21,186 bases of DNA, taken from contig DATFRR010000184.1 of the NCBI GenBank assembly GCA_035263025.1, positions 1-21,186 on the forward strand, read 5' to 3'. Positions 1 to 7,836 of the stretch are shown here, piece after piece. The number at the start of each line of letters is the position of its first letter. The stretch's first letter is position 1. The position numbers and the translations under genes are program-made. The notes beneath the pieces are model-generated. The model had not been told where the DNA came from, ran no database searches, and saw nothing but the letters and a program-made list of their open reading frames with translations. The stretch comes from DASQPR01 sp035263025. GTDB lineage: Bacteria; Actinomycetota; Actinomycetes; Mycobacteriales; Micromonosporaceae.

Positions 1-1
1 C

Positions 2-1777
2 ACCGGAGATCGGTTTACATCCGAGACCGCCCAGCTTGGCAATGACATCTCAACTCTCCCCAATTTCCCGGCGGAAATCCGCGCCCCGGCCGGCACCCTC
101 CCCGGGGTGTCGAGCTTCCAGGTGCACTTCGCCGACTACGACATCCTGACGCCGGGCGACGCGCCCAACGTCCTGGTCGCGATGAACCCCGCGGCGCTGA
201 AGGCAAACCTGCCGGATCTGCCGCGCGGCGCCGAGATCATCGTCAACACCGACGAGTTCACGCCTCGTAACCTCGCGAAGGTCGGCTACGAGTCGAACCC
301 TCTGGAGGACGGCAGTCTCGACGGTTTCGCCCTGCATCCGGTCGGTCTGACGAGCATGACGATCAAGGCCCTCGATTCCTTGAACGTGCCGAAGAAGGAT
401 GCCGAGCGCGCGAAGAACATGTTCGCGCTCGGGCTGCTGTCGTGGCTCTACTCGCGACCGTACGAGTCGACGCTCAAGTTCCTGGCCCGCAAGTTTGCCG
501 CGAAGCCGGATCTGATCGCGGCCAACACTGCGGCGTTCACGGCTGGTTGGAACTTCGGCGAGACGACTGAAGACTTCGCGGTGCGCTATGAGGTCAAGCC
601 GGCGAGCATGCCGCCCGGCCAATACCGCAACATCACCGGCAACACCGCCCTTGCGCTGGGGTTGGTGGCTACCGCGGTGCGGTCGAAGCTGGCACTCGTG
701 CTCGGCGCCTACCCGATCACGCCGGCCTCCGACGTGCTGCACGAACTCGCCAAGCACAAGCGGTTCGGCATTACGACCGTGCAGGCCGAGGACGAGATCG
801 CGGCGATCGGCGTGGCGCTCGGCGCGTCGTACGGCGGCTCGCTCGGCGTGACCAGCACCAGCGGCCCAGGCGTTGCGCTCAAGGGAGAGACGATCTCACT
901 CGCGGTCGCGCTGGAGCTGCCGCTGCTCGTAGTGGACATTCAGCGCGCCGGGCCGTCGACCGGCATGCCGACCAAGACGGAGCAGGCCGACCTGCTCATG
1001 GCGCTCTACGGACGGCACGGCGAGGCGCCGGTTGTAGTGATCGCGGCGCGGTCCCCGTCGGACTGCTTCTACGCCGCCATCGACGCGGCACGCATCGCGA
1101 CGACGTACCGCACGCCGGTGATCCTGCTGTCGGACGGCTACATCGCCAACGGCTCGGAGCCGTGGCGGCTGCCCGACGTGTCAAGCCTGCCGGATCTGCA
1201 GGTCGAGTTCGCCACCGAACCCAACTCGCCGGACGGCACGAAGTTCCTGCCCTACCTGCGCGATTCGATCACGATGGCGCGGCCGTGGGCGGTCCCCGGC
1301 ACGCCAGGTCTGGAGCACCGCATCGGCGGGTTGGAGAAGGCGGACATCACCGGCGATATTTCGTACGACCCGACGAACCATGACTTCATGGTGCGGACCC
1401 GGGCGGCGCGCATCGAGGCGATCGAGGTGCCGGACATCGAGGTCGAGGATCCCGATGGCGACGCGCGAGTCCTCGTACTCGGCTGGGGATCGACGTACGG
1501 CCCGATCGGTGCCGCATGTCGAGCGCTTCGCCAGGGCGGCCTCTCCGTCGCGCAGGCCCACCTGCGCTACCTGAACCCGATGCCGCGCAACCTCGGCGCG
1601 GTGCTCCGGTCGTACGACAAGGTCGTCATCCCGGAGATGAACCTCGGCCAGCTCGCCTCGGTGATCCGGTCGAAATACCTCGTCGACGTGATCGGCTACA
1701 ACCAGGTGCGCGGTCTGCCGTTCACCTCGGCCGAGCTGGAGACGATGCTAGAAGGCGTGGTGGACAGCAATGCCTGA
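2..1777 (+). CDS. korA: 2-oxoglutarate:ferredoxin oxidoreductase, alpha subunit (KorA), 5' end outside window
   Basis: KorA with KorB oxidatively decarboxylates 2-oxoglutarate to succinyl-CoA and reduces ferredoxin, a ferredoxin-linked bypass of 2-oxoglutarate dehydrogenase. The reading frame is open from base 2 and the first 35 codons already encode family sequence (GDRFTSETAQLGND, then NFPAEIRAPAGTLPG), so the GTG at 107 is internal and the true start lies before the window. In order come the gamma domain (to about base 600), the pyrimidine-binding alpha domain with AYPITPAS near 707-730 and the TSGPG stretch near 847-867, and a C-terminal transketolase-like domain ending near 1770. The gamma-alpha fusion is typical of actinobacterial KorA. 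It overlaps korB by 8 nt, so the two are translated together. About 590 residues are visible. The assignment over a pyruvate or other 2-oxoacid enzyme rests on overall resemblance to actinobacterial KorA. Confidence 0.95.
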   Translation, partial: TGDRFTSETAQLGNDISTLPNFPAEIRAPAGTLPGVSSFQVHFADYDILTPGDAPNVLVAMNPAALKANLPDLPRGAEIIVNTDEFTPRNLAKVGYESNPLEDGSLDGFALHPVGLTSMTIKALDSLNVPKKDAERAKNMFALGLLSWLYSRPYESTLKFLARKFAAKPDLIAANTAAFTAGWNFGETTEDFAVRYEVKPASMPPGQYRNITGNTALALGLVATAVRSKLALVLGAYPITPASDVLHELAKHKRFGITTVQAEDEIAAIGVALGASYGGSLGVTSTSGPGVALKGETISLAVALELPLLVVDIQRAGPSTGMPTKTEQADLLMALYGRHGEAPVVVIAARSPSDCFYAAIDAARIATTYRTPVILLSDGYIANGSEPWRLPDVSSLPDLQVEFATEPNSPDGTKFLPYLRDSITMARPWAVPGTPGLEHRIGGLEKADITGDISYDPTNHDFMVRTRAARIEAIEVPDIEVEDPDGDARVLVLGWGSTYGPIGAACRALRQGGLSVAQAHLRYLNPMPRNLGAVLRSYDKVVIPEMNLGQLASVIRSKYLVDVIGYNQVRGLPFTSAELETMLEGVVDSNA

Positions 1778-2801
1778 GCGGGTTTCACTGCAGTTGACCG
1801 CCAAGGACTTCAAGAGCGACCAGGAAGTCCGCTGGTGTCCGGGCTGCGGCGACTACGCAATCCTGGCCGCGATGCAGTCGTTCATGCCGGAGCTCGGCAT
1901 CGCCCGCGAGAACACCGTGTTCATCTCCGGCATCGGCTGCTCGAGCCGCTTCCCGTATTACATGAACACGTACGGCATGCACTCGATCCACGGACGTGCG
2001 CCGGCGATCGCAACGGGTCTCGCGGTGTCCCGGCCGGACCTGTCGGTGTGGGTCGTCACCGGTGACGGCGACGCGCTCTCGATCGGCGGCAACCACTTGA
2101 TCCACGCGTTGCGCCGCAACGTCAACGTGAAGATCCTGCTGTTCAACAACCGGATCTACGGCCTGACGAAGGGGCAATATTCGCCGACCAGCGAGCTCGG
2201 CAAGGTCACCAAGTCGACGCCGGTCGGCTCAGCCGACTCGCCGTTCAACCCGCTGTCGCTCGCCCTCGGTGCGGAGGCCTCGTTCGTCGCGCGCAGCATC
2301 GACTCGGATCGCAAGCACCTGATGTCGGTGTTGCGCGCCGCGGCCAGTCATGACGGCTCCGCGTTCGTGGAGATCTACCAGAACTGCAACATCTATAACG
2401 ACGGCGCCTTCGATGTGCTGAAGGACGCGGCGACCCGCGACGACTACCTGATCCGGCTCGAGCAGGGCAAGCCGGTGACGTTCGGTGCGACCGGGCAGTT
2501 CTGCGTGACGCACCCGCCCGGCGCGTTCGGGCTCGAGGTCCGCGAGACGGCCGATGTCGCGCCGAACGAGATCCTGGTGCACGACGAGACGATCACCGAG
2601 CCGGCGTACGCGTTCGCGATGTCCCGCCTGCCCGGTCTCGACCTGCGCTATACGCCGATCGGGGTGTTCCGCAACGCGAACCGCGCGTCGTACGACTCGA
2701 TCGTGCGTGACCAGGTAGCCACGGCGCAGTCCACGGTCGAGGATCCCGAGTCGGAACTGGCCGCGCTGCTGAGCTCGGGCGATACCTGGACGATCAGCTG
2801 A
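1770..2801 (+). CDS. korB: 2-oxoglutarate:ferredoxin oxidoreductase, beta subunit (KorB)
   Basis: This is the thiamine-diphosphate and iron-sulfur subunit of the KorAB complex, 343 residues, the normal length. The thiamine-diphosphate/Mg motif is GDGDALSIGGNH at residues 98-109, followed by LLFNNRIYGLTKGQYSPTS. Four cysteines fit the single [4Fe-4S] site of the family: C23 and C26 in WCPGCGD, C57 in GIGCSS and C206 in QNCN. The ATG at 1770 lies inside the end of korA and gives an 8-nt overlap. There is no separate ferredoxin gene next to it; the next gene converges from the other strand with 12 nt between stop codons. Confidence 0.96.
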   Translation: MPERVSLQLTAKDFKSDQEVRWCPGCGDYAILAAMQSFMPELGIARENTVFISGIGCSSRFPYYMNTYGMHSIHGRAPAIATGLAVSRPDLSVWVVTGDGDALSIGGNHLIHALRRNVNVKILLFNNRIYGLTKGQYSPTSELGKVTKSTPVGSADSPFNPLSLALGAEASFVARSIDSDRKHLMSVLRAAASHDGSAFVEIYQNCNIYNDGAFDVLKDAATRDDYLIRLEQGKPVTFGATGQFCVTHPPGAFGLEVRETADVAPNEILVHDETITEPAYAFAMSRLPGLDLRYTPIGVFRNANRASYDSIVRDQVATAQSTVEDPESELAALLSSGDTWTIS

Positions 2802-2807
2802 CGCGAT

Positions 2808-2821
2808 CCTCCGTCAGGAGG
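2808..2821. terminator. Short bidirectional hairpin between korB and the cyclase gene
   Basis: CCTCC-GTCA-GGAGG is a perfect 5-bp stem with a 4-nt loop, starting 6 nt past the korB stop. The stop codon of the converging cyclase gene lies in its loop and right arm. There is no T tract on either side, so it is a weak terminator candidate at most. It is the only dyad I see in the 12-nt gap. Confidence 0.3.
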
Positions 2822-5495
2822 CCTGCGACACGCTCGCGAACCGCCCCGATCCGGCAGCGAGGTCGGGGTGGTCCACGGAGAGCGCAAGAGCGACGGCTTC
2901 GTCGAGGGTCAGTGCCGCTCCTTGGCCGTACACCTCGTCGAAGACCGCGTCGCCAAGTGCGGCACGGATCCGCGCCTGCTGTTCGGTCCAGTAGGGCGAC
3001 CACAGCGCGTTCGCGCCGCGCAGCCGCACCTGCGCGGCGCCCGCGGCGCCGAACAGGCGAGCGGCGGTGATCTGGTCGCCGCCCAGCGCACAGCGCGCCG
3101 CGAGCGCATTGATCGCCTCGCAGGCGCCGGAGTGGAAGCCGTAGGTCATCCGCGACCGCAACGCGACGATCAGATGGTCGTGCGCGGCCACCAGGTCGCC
3201 GCGCGATAGCGCAACCATGCCGAGAATCATGTCGATGGAGCGTCGACCACGGCCGTCGGTCATGGCCGCCTCGACGGTTCTCGCGTTGGCGAGCAACTCA
3301 GCCGCCTCGTCCAGCGCGCCGCGTCGCCACAGCAGCTGCGCGAGCAAATAGACGGCCTGCAGCGTCTCGTGTTCGACGCCACGGCCGCGCGCCCACGCCA
3401 GCACGTCACGGCAGACCTGCTCCGCGCCGGCCATGTCACCCATGTCCAACAGCGGTACGGCACGACCAGCCCGTACCCGCGCCATGAGCCCGTCATCGCC
3501 GGTGCGCCGGGCGGCCGCGGCGGCCCGTTCGGCGAACCTGAGCGCCTCCGCGTGCTCGCCGTCCGCGCTCGCGTGCCGCGCATGCATGTGGTACGCCAGC
3601 GCTAGTTCCGCTTCCGCCGCGGCACTGCCGGTCTGTGCGATCCGCTCGTACGCCCGGAACAGCCACAACCGGCCCTCGCGTGCCAGACCACGCTCGCGCC
3701 ACCACTGATCGAGGCCACCGGCGAGTGCCAGCGCGTCACGAGCGCTGCCACGGGTAACCGACCAACGCAGCGCGGTGCGAATCTCGTCGGCCAGCGGATC
3801 GATGGCGTACATGGACAGTGGCACCGCACGCCCGTCGGAACTCTGGTGCAGCCGCAGGATCTCGTGGCGCGCCCACGCGACGTGCGCGGCATGTGCTGCT
3901 TCGTCCTCCCCCTCGGCGGCGAGCCGACGCGCGGCGTACGCCCGGATCGGGTCGAGCATGCCGTAGCGCGTGCCGTCCGGGGTGGGCTCCGCGACCACCA
4001 GCGACTTGTCGACGAGAACGGACAGCGAGACCACCGGGTCCGAGCCGGCGAGCCGTTCGATCGCCGCGAGGTCGACGCGGCTGGCGAACACCGACATGCG
4101 ACGCAGTAGGTGCGCGGCATCCGGCGGGAGCGTCCGGTAGGACCAACTCACCGCCGATTGCATCGTCGCGTGCCGGCTCGCCGCGTCCGCCTGCGCCACA
4201 TGCTCTCGTCCAACGCCCGCGTCGACCGCGTCGGCCGCGTTGTCCAGCCGACCGGCCAACTCGCCGGGCGACAATGTCCGCAGCCGCGCAGCTGCCAATT
4301 CGAGTGCCAGCGGCAGACCGTCGAGCCGACGCGCGACGCGTGACAGCGGCTCCAATTCGCTCGGTCGCATCGGCTGCCCACCGCGGCTCGCCGAAATGCG
4401 TTCGAGCAACAACGTAACCGCCTCGCTCGGTTCACCCTGCGGTCCCGGCGTGAGGGACAGCGACGGGATGCGCCACACCACCTCGCCTGCCACATTCAAC
4501 GGTTCGCGGCTGGTGGCTAACACGCGTGTGGCGCGGCCACTGGCCAGAACGCGACTGACCAGTGTGGCCACCGCGCCCGGCTGCGCATCGCAGGTGTCCA
4601 GCACCAGCAGGCTCGTCCGCCCGGATGTGAAGTCGCACAACGTGTCCAGCACCGCCCGGCCGGGCTCCGGGCGCAGCCCGAGTCCCGCGGCGACCGCCAC
4701 GTCGACTAGCGCCGGATCTGTGACTGGGGCCAGGTCGGTGAACCAGACACCATCCGGATATGCCTCCACGAGGTCGCCGGCCACCTCGAGCCCGAGTCGT
4801 GTCTTGCCGGCACCGCCCGGCCCGACGACGTTCACGAGACGGTGTTGATGCAGAAGGTCGACGACGGCCGCGCGCTCCGCATCCCGGCCGATGAAGGACG
4901 TCACCACGCTGGGCAAGTTGTGCGGGCTCGCGGCCAGCGTCCGCGGGTGTGGAAACTTCCGTTCTAGGCCCGCCGCCACGACCTGGTAGAGGCGCTCGCG
5001 ATCGTCGAATCCGCGCAACCGGTGCAACCCTAGGTCGAGCATCCACGAGTCCTTCGGCAGCGAGGCGGCGCTCAGCACGGTCGCCTCCGAGCAGAGAATC
5101 TGGCCACCGTGGGCGGCCGCCGCCACTCGGGCCGCGCGGTGCACCTCCGGACTCGTGTATTCGCCGTCCACCGGTCGCGCGAAACCCGAGTGAAGACCCA
5201 TGCGTACCGAAGGGCGTGCCTGTGCGGACGGCCAGACGTGGCCGTCAAGCGCGGCCTGCGCCGCGATGCACGCGGCGATCGCGTCCGACGCGTCGGCGAA
5301 CACCACGAAGAACGAGTCGCCCTCGGTGAAAAGCGCGAAGCCACGGTGATCGGTCAGTGCGCGCAGCAGGATGCGACGGTGCTCCATCAGCACCTGGCGA
5401 TAAGCCGGCCCTAGGAGCCGGGCCAGGCGGGTTGATTCCTCGATGTCGGTGAACAGGAACGTCACCAACCCGCCGGGCAGGTTGCGTCGCAACAC
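2814..5495 (-). CDS. Class III adenylate/guanylate cyclase-like domain fused to NTPase and TPR region
   Basis: A large cytoplasmic signalling protein of about 893 residues. Numbered from the start used here, the cyclase domain (about 9-175) keeps both metal aspartates, D17 in FTDIEEST and D60 in EGDSFFVVF, but the transition-state asparagine is H119 in VHRAARV, while R123 is kept. An AfsR/MalT-type NTPase follows, with Walker A GPGGAGKT (225-232), Walker B LLVLDTCD (296-303) and a TSREPL sensor motif. The C-terminal half is alanine-rich helical repeats of TPR type. Many relatives end in a LuxR helix-turn-helix; this one ends without it. I chose GTG at 5495 because GGAGG lies 8 nt upstream and the domain begins at once; ATG at 5531 and TTG at 5555 are also open. 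The ligand, the nucleotide product and any remaining cyclase activity are unknown. Confidence 0.85.
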   Translation of the reverse strand: MLRRNLPGGLVTFLFTDIEESTRLARLLGPAYRQVLMEHRRILLRALTDHRGFALFTEGDSFFVVFADASDAIAACIAAQAALDGHVWPSAQARPSVRMGLHSGFARPVDGEYTSPEVHRAARVAAAAHGGQILCSEATVLSAASLPKDSWMLDLGLHRLRGFDDRERLYQVVAAGLERKFPHPRTLAASPHNLPSVVTSFIGRDAERAAVVDLLHQHRLVNVVGPGGAGKTRLGLEVAGDLVEAYPDGVWFTDLAPVTDPALVDVAVAAGLGLRPEPGRAVLDTLCDFTSGRTSLLVLDTCDAQPGAVATLVSRVLASGRATRVLATSREPLNVAGEVVWRIPSLSLTPGPQGEPSEAVTLLLERISASRGGQPMRPSELEPLSRVARRLDGLPLALELAAARLRTLSPGELAGRLDNAADAVDAGVGREHVAQADAASRHATMQSAVSWSYRTLPPDAAHLLRRMSVFASRVDLAAIERLAGSDPVVSLSVLVDKSLVVAEPTPDGTRYGMLDPIRAYAARRLAAEGEDEAAHAAHVAWARHEILRLHQSSDGRAVPLSMYAIDPLADEIRTALRWSVTRGSARDALALAGGLDQWWRERGLAREGRLWLFRAYERIAQTGSAAAEAELALAYHMHARHASADGEHAEALRFAERAAAAARRTGDDGLMARVRAGRAVPLLDMGDMAGAEQVCRDVLAWARGRGVEHETLQAVYLLAQLLWRRGALDEAAELLANARTVEAAMTDGRGRRSIDMILGMVALSRGDLVAAHDHLIVALRSRMTYGFHSGACEAINALAARCALGGDQITAARLFGAAGAAQVRLRGANALWSPYWTEQQARIRAALGDAVFDEVYGQGAALTLDEAVALALSVDHPDLAAGSGRFASVSQAS

Positions 5496-5615
5496 AGGTC
5501 GAACCTCCGCCCCCCTGGAAGCCACGAACATCGTGCCCCAACGGTGCAAGGTCAATCCATCGGGGAAACGGGCAGCTCAGATCGGCAGCGGTAGGACAGC
5601 CAAAGTGGACCGGGT

Positions 5616-5671
5616 TCAGCCGCGGCGCGCGGGCGGCTCAACCGCGGCGCGGGAGGCTCAGCCGCAGCAGC
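5616..5671 (-). repeat. Imperfect tandem repeat at the 3' end of the zinc-ribbon gene
   Basis: On the + strand TCAGCCGCGGCGCG (5616-5629) recurs as TCAACCGCGGCGCG (5638-5651), and a weaker third copy, TCAGCCGCAGCAGC, starts at 5658. The spacings are 22 and 20 nt. Read on the minus strand each unit begins with TGA, and the TGA at 5658-5660 is the stop of the zinc-ribbon gene. Confidence 0.5.
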
Positions 5672-5873
5672 CGCCGCCGCAGCACCCTCCGGTGGTCGGC
5701 GCTCCGTTGCGAACGCCGCTTGCCGCGAGGCCGCCGATCGCCACCGTCGTGAGCAGCTTGACCGTGTCCGCGTGCCCGTCCGGACAGGTCGCGATCGTGT
5801 CGGTCGCCGTGATGGATCGGCTGACCTCGAACGTCGAGCCGCATTGGCGGCAGCGGTAGTCGTACCTCGGCAT
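5658..5873 (-). CDS. FmdB-type zinc-ribbon protein, small
   Basis: A 71-residue protein beginning MPRYDYRCRQCG, the usual start of the FmdB/CxxC_CXXC_SSSS putative regulatory family. C8, C11 and C30 plus H34 in CPDGH can form one zinc site; the fourth ligand is His rather than the common Cys. The tail is a glycine-cysteine run (GGCCGGGCCG), which I recall from actinobacterial members. A much longer open frame continues upstream, but the family starts exactly at this ATG, and a TACGCT hexamer ends 7 nt before it. Function is unknown; FmdB was named from a formamidase operon. It is a single gene, transcribed away from the GNAT gene. Confidence 0.8.
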   Translation of the reverse strand: MPRYDYRCRQCGSTFEVSRSITATDTIATCPDGHADTVKLLTTVAIGGLAASGVRNGAPTTGGCCGGGCCG

Positions 5874-5880
5874 GGCGCCG

Positions 5881-5886
5881 AGCGTA
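5881..5886 (-). promoter_or_regulatory. Candidate -10 element (TACGCT) of the zinc-ribbon gene
   Basis: TACGCT on the minus strand fits TANNNT and ends 7 nt before the ATG at 5873, so transcription would begin at or next to the start codon. No good -35 box is seen at 16-19 nt. No Shine-Dalgarno sequence precedes the ATG. Confidence 0.35.
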
Positions 5887-6054
5887 GCGCGAGATGGGCC
5901 GGCCGCGACGGGCCCTCCCCGCCGCTGGGGTCGGTCCAGGGCGGCCCAGGCCACCCCAGGAACACGAAGCGTGAGCGTAGATTGGCGCAGGGTGAGAATT
6001 TGACGGCCGTTTCCACTTTCGCGCCGCGTGAAATGTCGGCAAGCTGGACGAGTG

Positions 6055-7101
6055 ATGGTACGCGAGTGGGATCCCCGAACCGCACCGTCCGCTGAGATCG
6101 ACACGATGGTCCACGCGCTGAACGCGCTGCTGGCCACGGATCTTCCGGACGACCCGCCGTGGCGGGCGGACTCCTTCCGCGAATACTTGTCGGTGACCAT
6201 GCCCGGCGAACGCCGGATCAACTGGATCGCCGAGGACGCACCCGGTTCGGCCGGCGACGGCGGCCCGCGCGGCAGTGGCGTGCTCGGCAGTGCCAACATC
6301 CTGTTGTTCGACACGATGGCGGTGCTGGAGGTGCTGGTGCATCCGGACGCCCGCCGGACCGGCGTCGGACAGGCCTTGCTGCGCGCCGCGGTGGCTCGGG
6401 CACATGCCGAAGGCTTCGGCATGTTGGGCGTTGAGGCCATCGGTGGTACGCCAGCGGTGAAGTTCTACGAAGCCATGGGTTTCGAGTGCGCGTACATGGA
6501 GACCCGCAGTGTCCTCGAGCTGTCCACGGTGGATTGGCTCAAGCTCGGCGAGATGGCCGCCGGAGTGAGCGCCGGCTACAAGATCGAGTATTTCCCCGGC
6601 GGGCCGCCGGAGGAGCTCTATGAGTCGTACGCCGCCGCGAAATACCTCGCTCAGAGCGACGTCGACCAACGCGATCTCGATCTGCGACCGAGCTCCCACA
6701 ACGCTGACCGGCTCCGGGCGAGCCTGCGGACGCTACACATGCGAGGCATGAAGCCCTACATCGTGCTCGGCATCCACGAAGCGAGCGGCGAGGTCGTCGG
6801 GCTCACCGAAGTCGTCGTCGCGGCGCAGCACCCGGACCGGGCGGATCAGTACGACACGGTTGTCGTACCGGAACATCGCGGGTACGGCCTCGGCCGCGCG
6901 GTCAAGGCACGGATGCTCTTCGAGTTGCGGTCTGCCGTACCGAAGCTGAAGAGCGTCCAGACGTGGAACTCGTTTGATGCCGAGGGAATGCTCAAGGTCA
7001 ACGCGGAACTGGGTTTCCGCCCCGACCGGGAGTGGCGCGAATACCAAGCGGACGTAGCGGCGCTGGCGGCTCGTCTCGGTGTCGCAGAAGTGCCCAACTA
7101 G
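6055..7101 (+). CDS. Tandem-domain GNAT family N-acetyltransferase
   Basis: A 348-residue protein with two GNAT folds, as in mycothiol synthase MshD and related actinobacterial enzymes. The first domain carries an acetyl-CoA loop at RRTGVGQALL (100-109) followed by AVKFYEAMGFE. The second carries HRGYGLGRAV (274-283) followed by the C-terminal ELGFRPDREWREY. The acyl acceptor cannot be read from sequence; MshD itself is not claimed. The start is ATG 6055. GTG 6052 and GTG 6028 are in frame, and no strong ribosome-binding site separates them. It stands alone and converges on the HTH gene with 14 nt between stop codons. Confidence 0.85.
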   Translation: MVREWDPRTAPSAEIDTMVHALNALLATDLPDDPPWRADSFREYLSVTMPGERRINWIAEDAPGSAGDGGPRGSGVLGSANILLFDTMAVLEVLVHPDARRTGVGQALLRAAVARAHAEGFGMLGVEAIGGTPAVKFYEAMGFECAYMETRSVLELSTVDWLKLGEMAAGVSAGYKIEYFPGGPPEELYESYAAAKYLAQSDVDQRDLDLRPSSHNADRLRASLRTLHMRGMKPYIVLGIHEASGEVVGLTEVVVAAQHPDRADQYDTVVVPEHRGYGLGRAVKARMLFELRSAVPKLKSVQTWNSFDAEGMLKVNAELGFRPDREWREYQADVAALAARLGVAEVPN

Positions 7102-7115
7102 CGCAGCGTATCCAA

Positions 7116-7535
7116 CTAGCCCGGTGCCGGCCGGTCCCAGGTCTTGTGCGCGTAGCGGCGGACACGTCGATACGGTTCGAGCGGCCGTTCCGCCAACGGC
7201 GGCACGACCCGTCCTCGTTCATCAACCACGACGAGACGAAGCGCACCCACCGCGAGCAGCCGCTGGAGAACGCTAAGGCTCGGCGCCAACTCGCCAGTCT
7301 CGGCCCGCGAGACCGTCGTGTGCGAGAGACGTGCCCGCCAGGCAAGCTCGCGCTGACTGATTCGCGTGCGTTGACGCAGCCGGCGAATCAATGGGCCGGC
7401 CTCGAACGAATGCATCGCCGGGTGATCGAGGGGAAGCCGGCGCGGGTCGACGTCCGGCAACGGCGCCGGTTTCGGGCGCACTCTGCGATGAGGCCGGCGA
7501 TACTCCGGGTCTGATTCCCACGGCCGCGAATTCAC
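7116..7535 (-). CDS. XRE-family helix-turn-helix protein
   Basis: A 139-residue DNA-binding protein from the start chosen here. The helix-turn-helix lies at about residues 47-90 (LIRRLRQRTRISQRELAWRA, then SHTTVSRAETGELAPS), a Cro/CI-type domain. Before it is a proline-rich linker (LPDVDPRRLPLDHPA) and after it a short tail with LRLVVVDERG, an arrangement I associate with a group of uncharacterised actinobacterial XRE regulators. GTG 7535 is preferred because the codons between GTG 7583 and 7535 have poor third-position GC; GTG 7583 remains possible. Its target may include its own upstream region, which holds a large palindrome. Confidence 0.65.
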   Translation of the reverse strand: MNSRPWESDPEYRRPHRRVRPKPAPLPDVDPRRLPLDHPAMHSFEAGPLIRRLRQRTRISQRELAWRARLSHTTVSRAETGELAPSLSVLQRLLAVGALRLVVVDERGRVVPPLAERPLEPYRRVRRYAHKTWDRPAPG

Positions 7536-7586
7536 TCGCCCGAGCCTGCGCCGATCCAGTGACGGTGTCCATGATCCATTCACCGC

Positions 7587-7595
7587 TGTGGATAA
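7587..7595 (-). promoter_or_regulatory. Single DnaA-box-like sequence
   Basis: The minus strand reads TTATCCACA, identical to the E. coli DnaA box consensus. It is a single copy, 52 nt upstream of the preferred HTH start. Actinobacterial boxes usually have G at the third position. It may be chance. Confidence 0.2.
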
Positions 7596-7627
7596 CGCTG
7601 GCCCACACGCTCCAACCAGGCCCGCAG

Positions 7628-7784
7628 GGGGCTACATCTGGGCACGCGGACGCAACACCGGCCAGATCGCTGCGCTCGAACGCCGTGGCTACACCGCGGC
7701 CGTGGCGACGCGGCCGCGGGATTCGTTGGCGACCGAGGGGAACTCGCTCCGCCGCGGTGCGCCGGGATGCCCAGATGTAGCCCC
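7628..7784. repeat. 157-bp imperfect palindrome with perfect outer and inner arms
   Basis: The outer arms GGGGCTACATCTGGGCA (7628-7644) and TGCCCAGATGTAGCCCC (7768-7784) are exact 17-nt reverse complements. The inner arms CCGCGGCCG (7694-7702) and CGGCCGCGG (7711-7719) are exact 9-nt reverse complements around an 8-nt loop. Both pairs share the same centre (about 7706), and about half of the bases between them also pair in register. It fills most of the gap between hemB and the HTH gene. A single-strand foldback element (MITE or REP-like) or an old inverted duplication would explain it. Confidence 0.7.
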
Positions 7785-7836
7785 TAGAACATCAGGTCAG
7801 GCCGGCAACCGACCGCAACCCGCGCAAGATCAAGGA

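Noticed and set aside
107..109. GTG 107 as the start of korA
   Set aside because: The frame is open to the window edge and the 35 upstream codons encode conserved KorA sequence, so the codon is internal.
5638..6699. 353-codon - strand open frame across the GNAT start and zinc-ribbon gene
   Set aside because: Runs out of frame through both; only the 71-residue zinc ribbon and the GNAT protein show family sequence.
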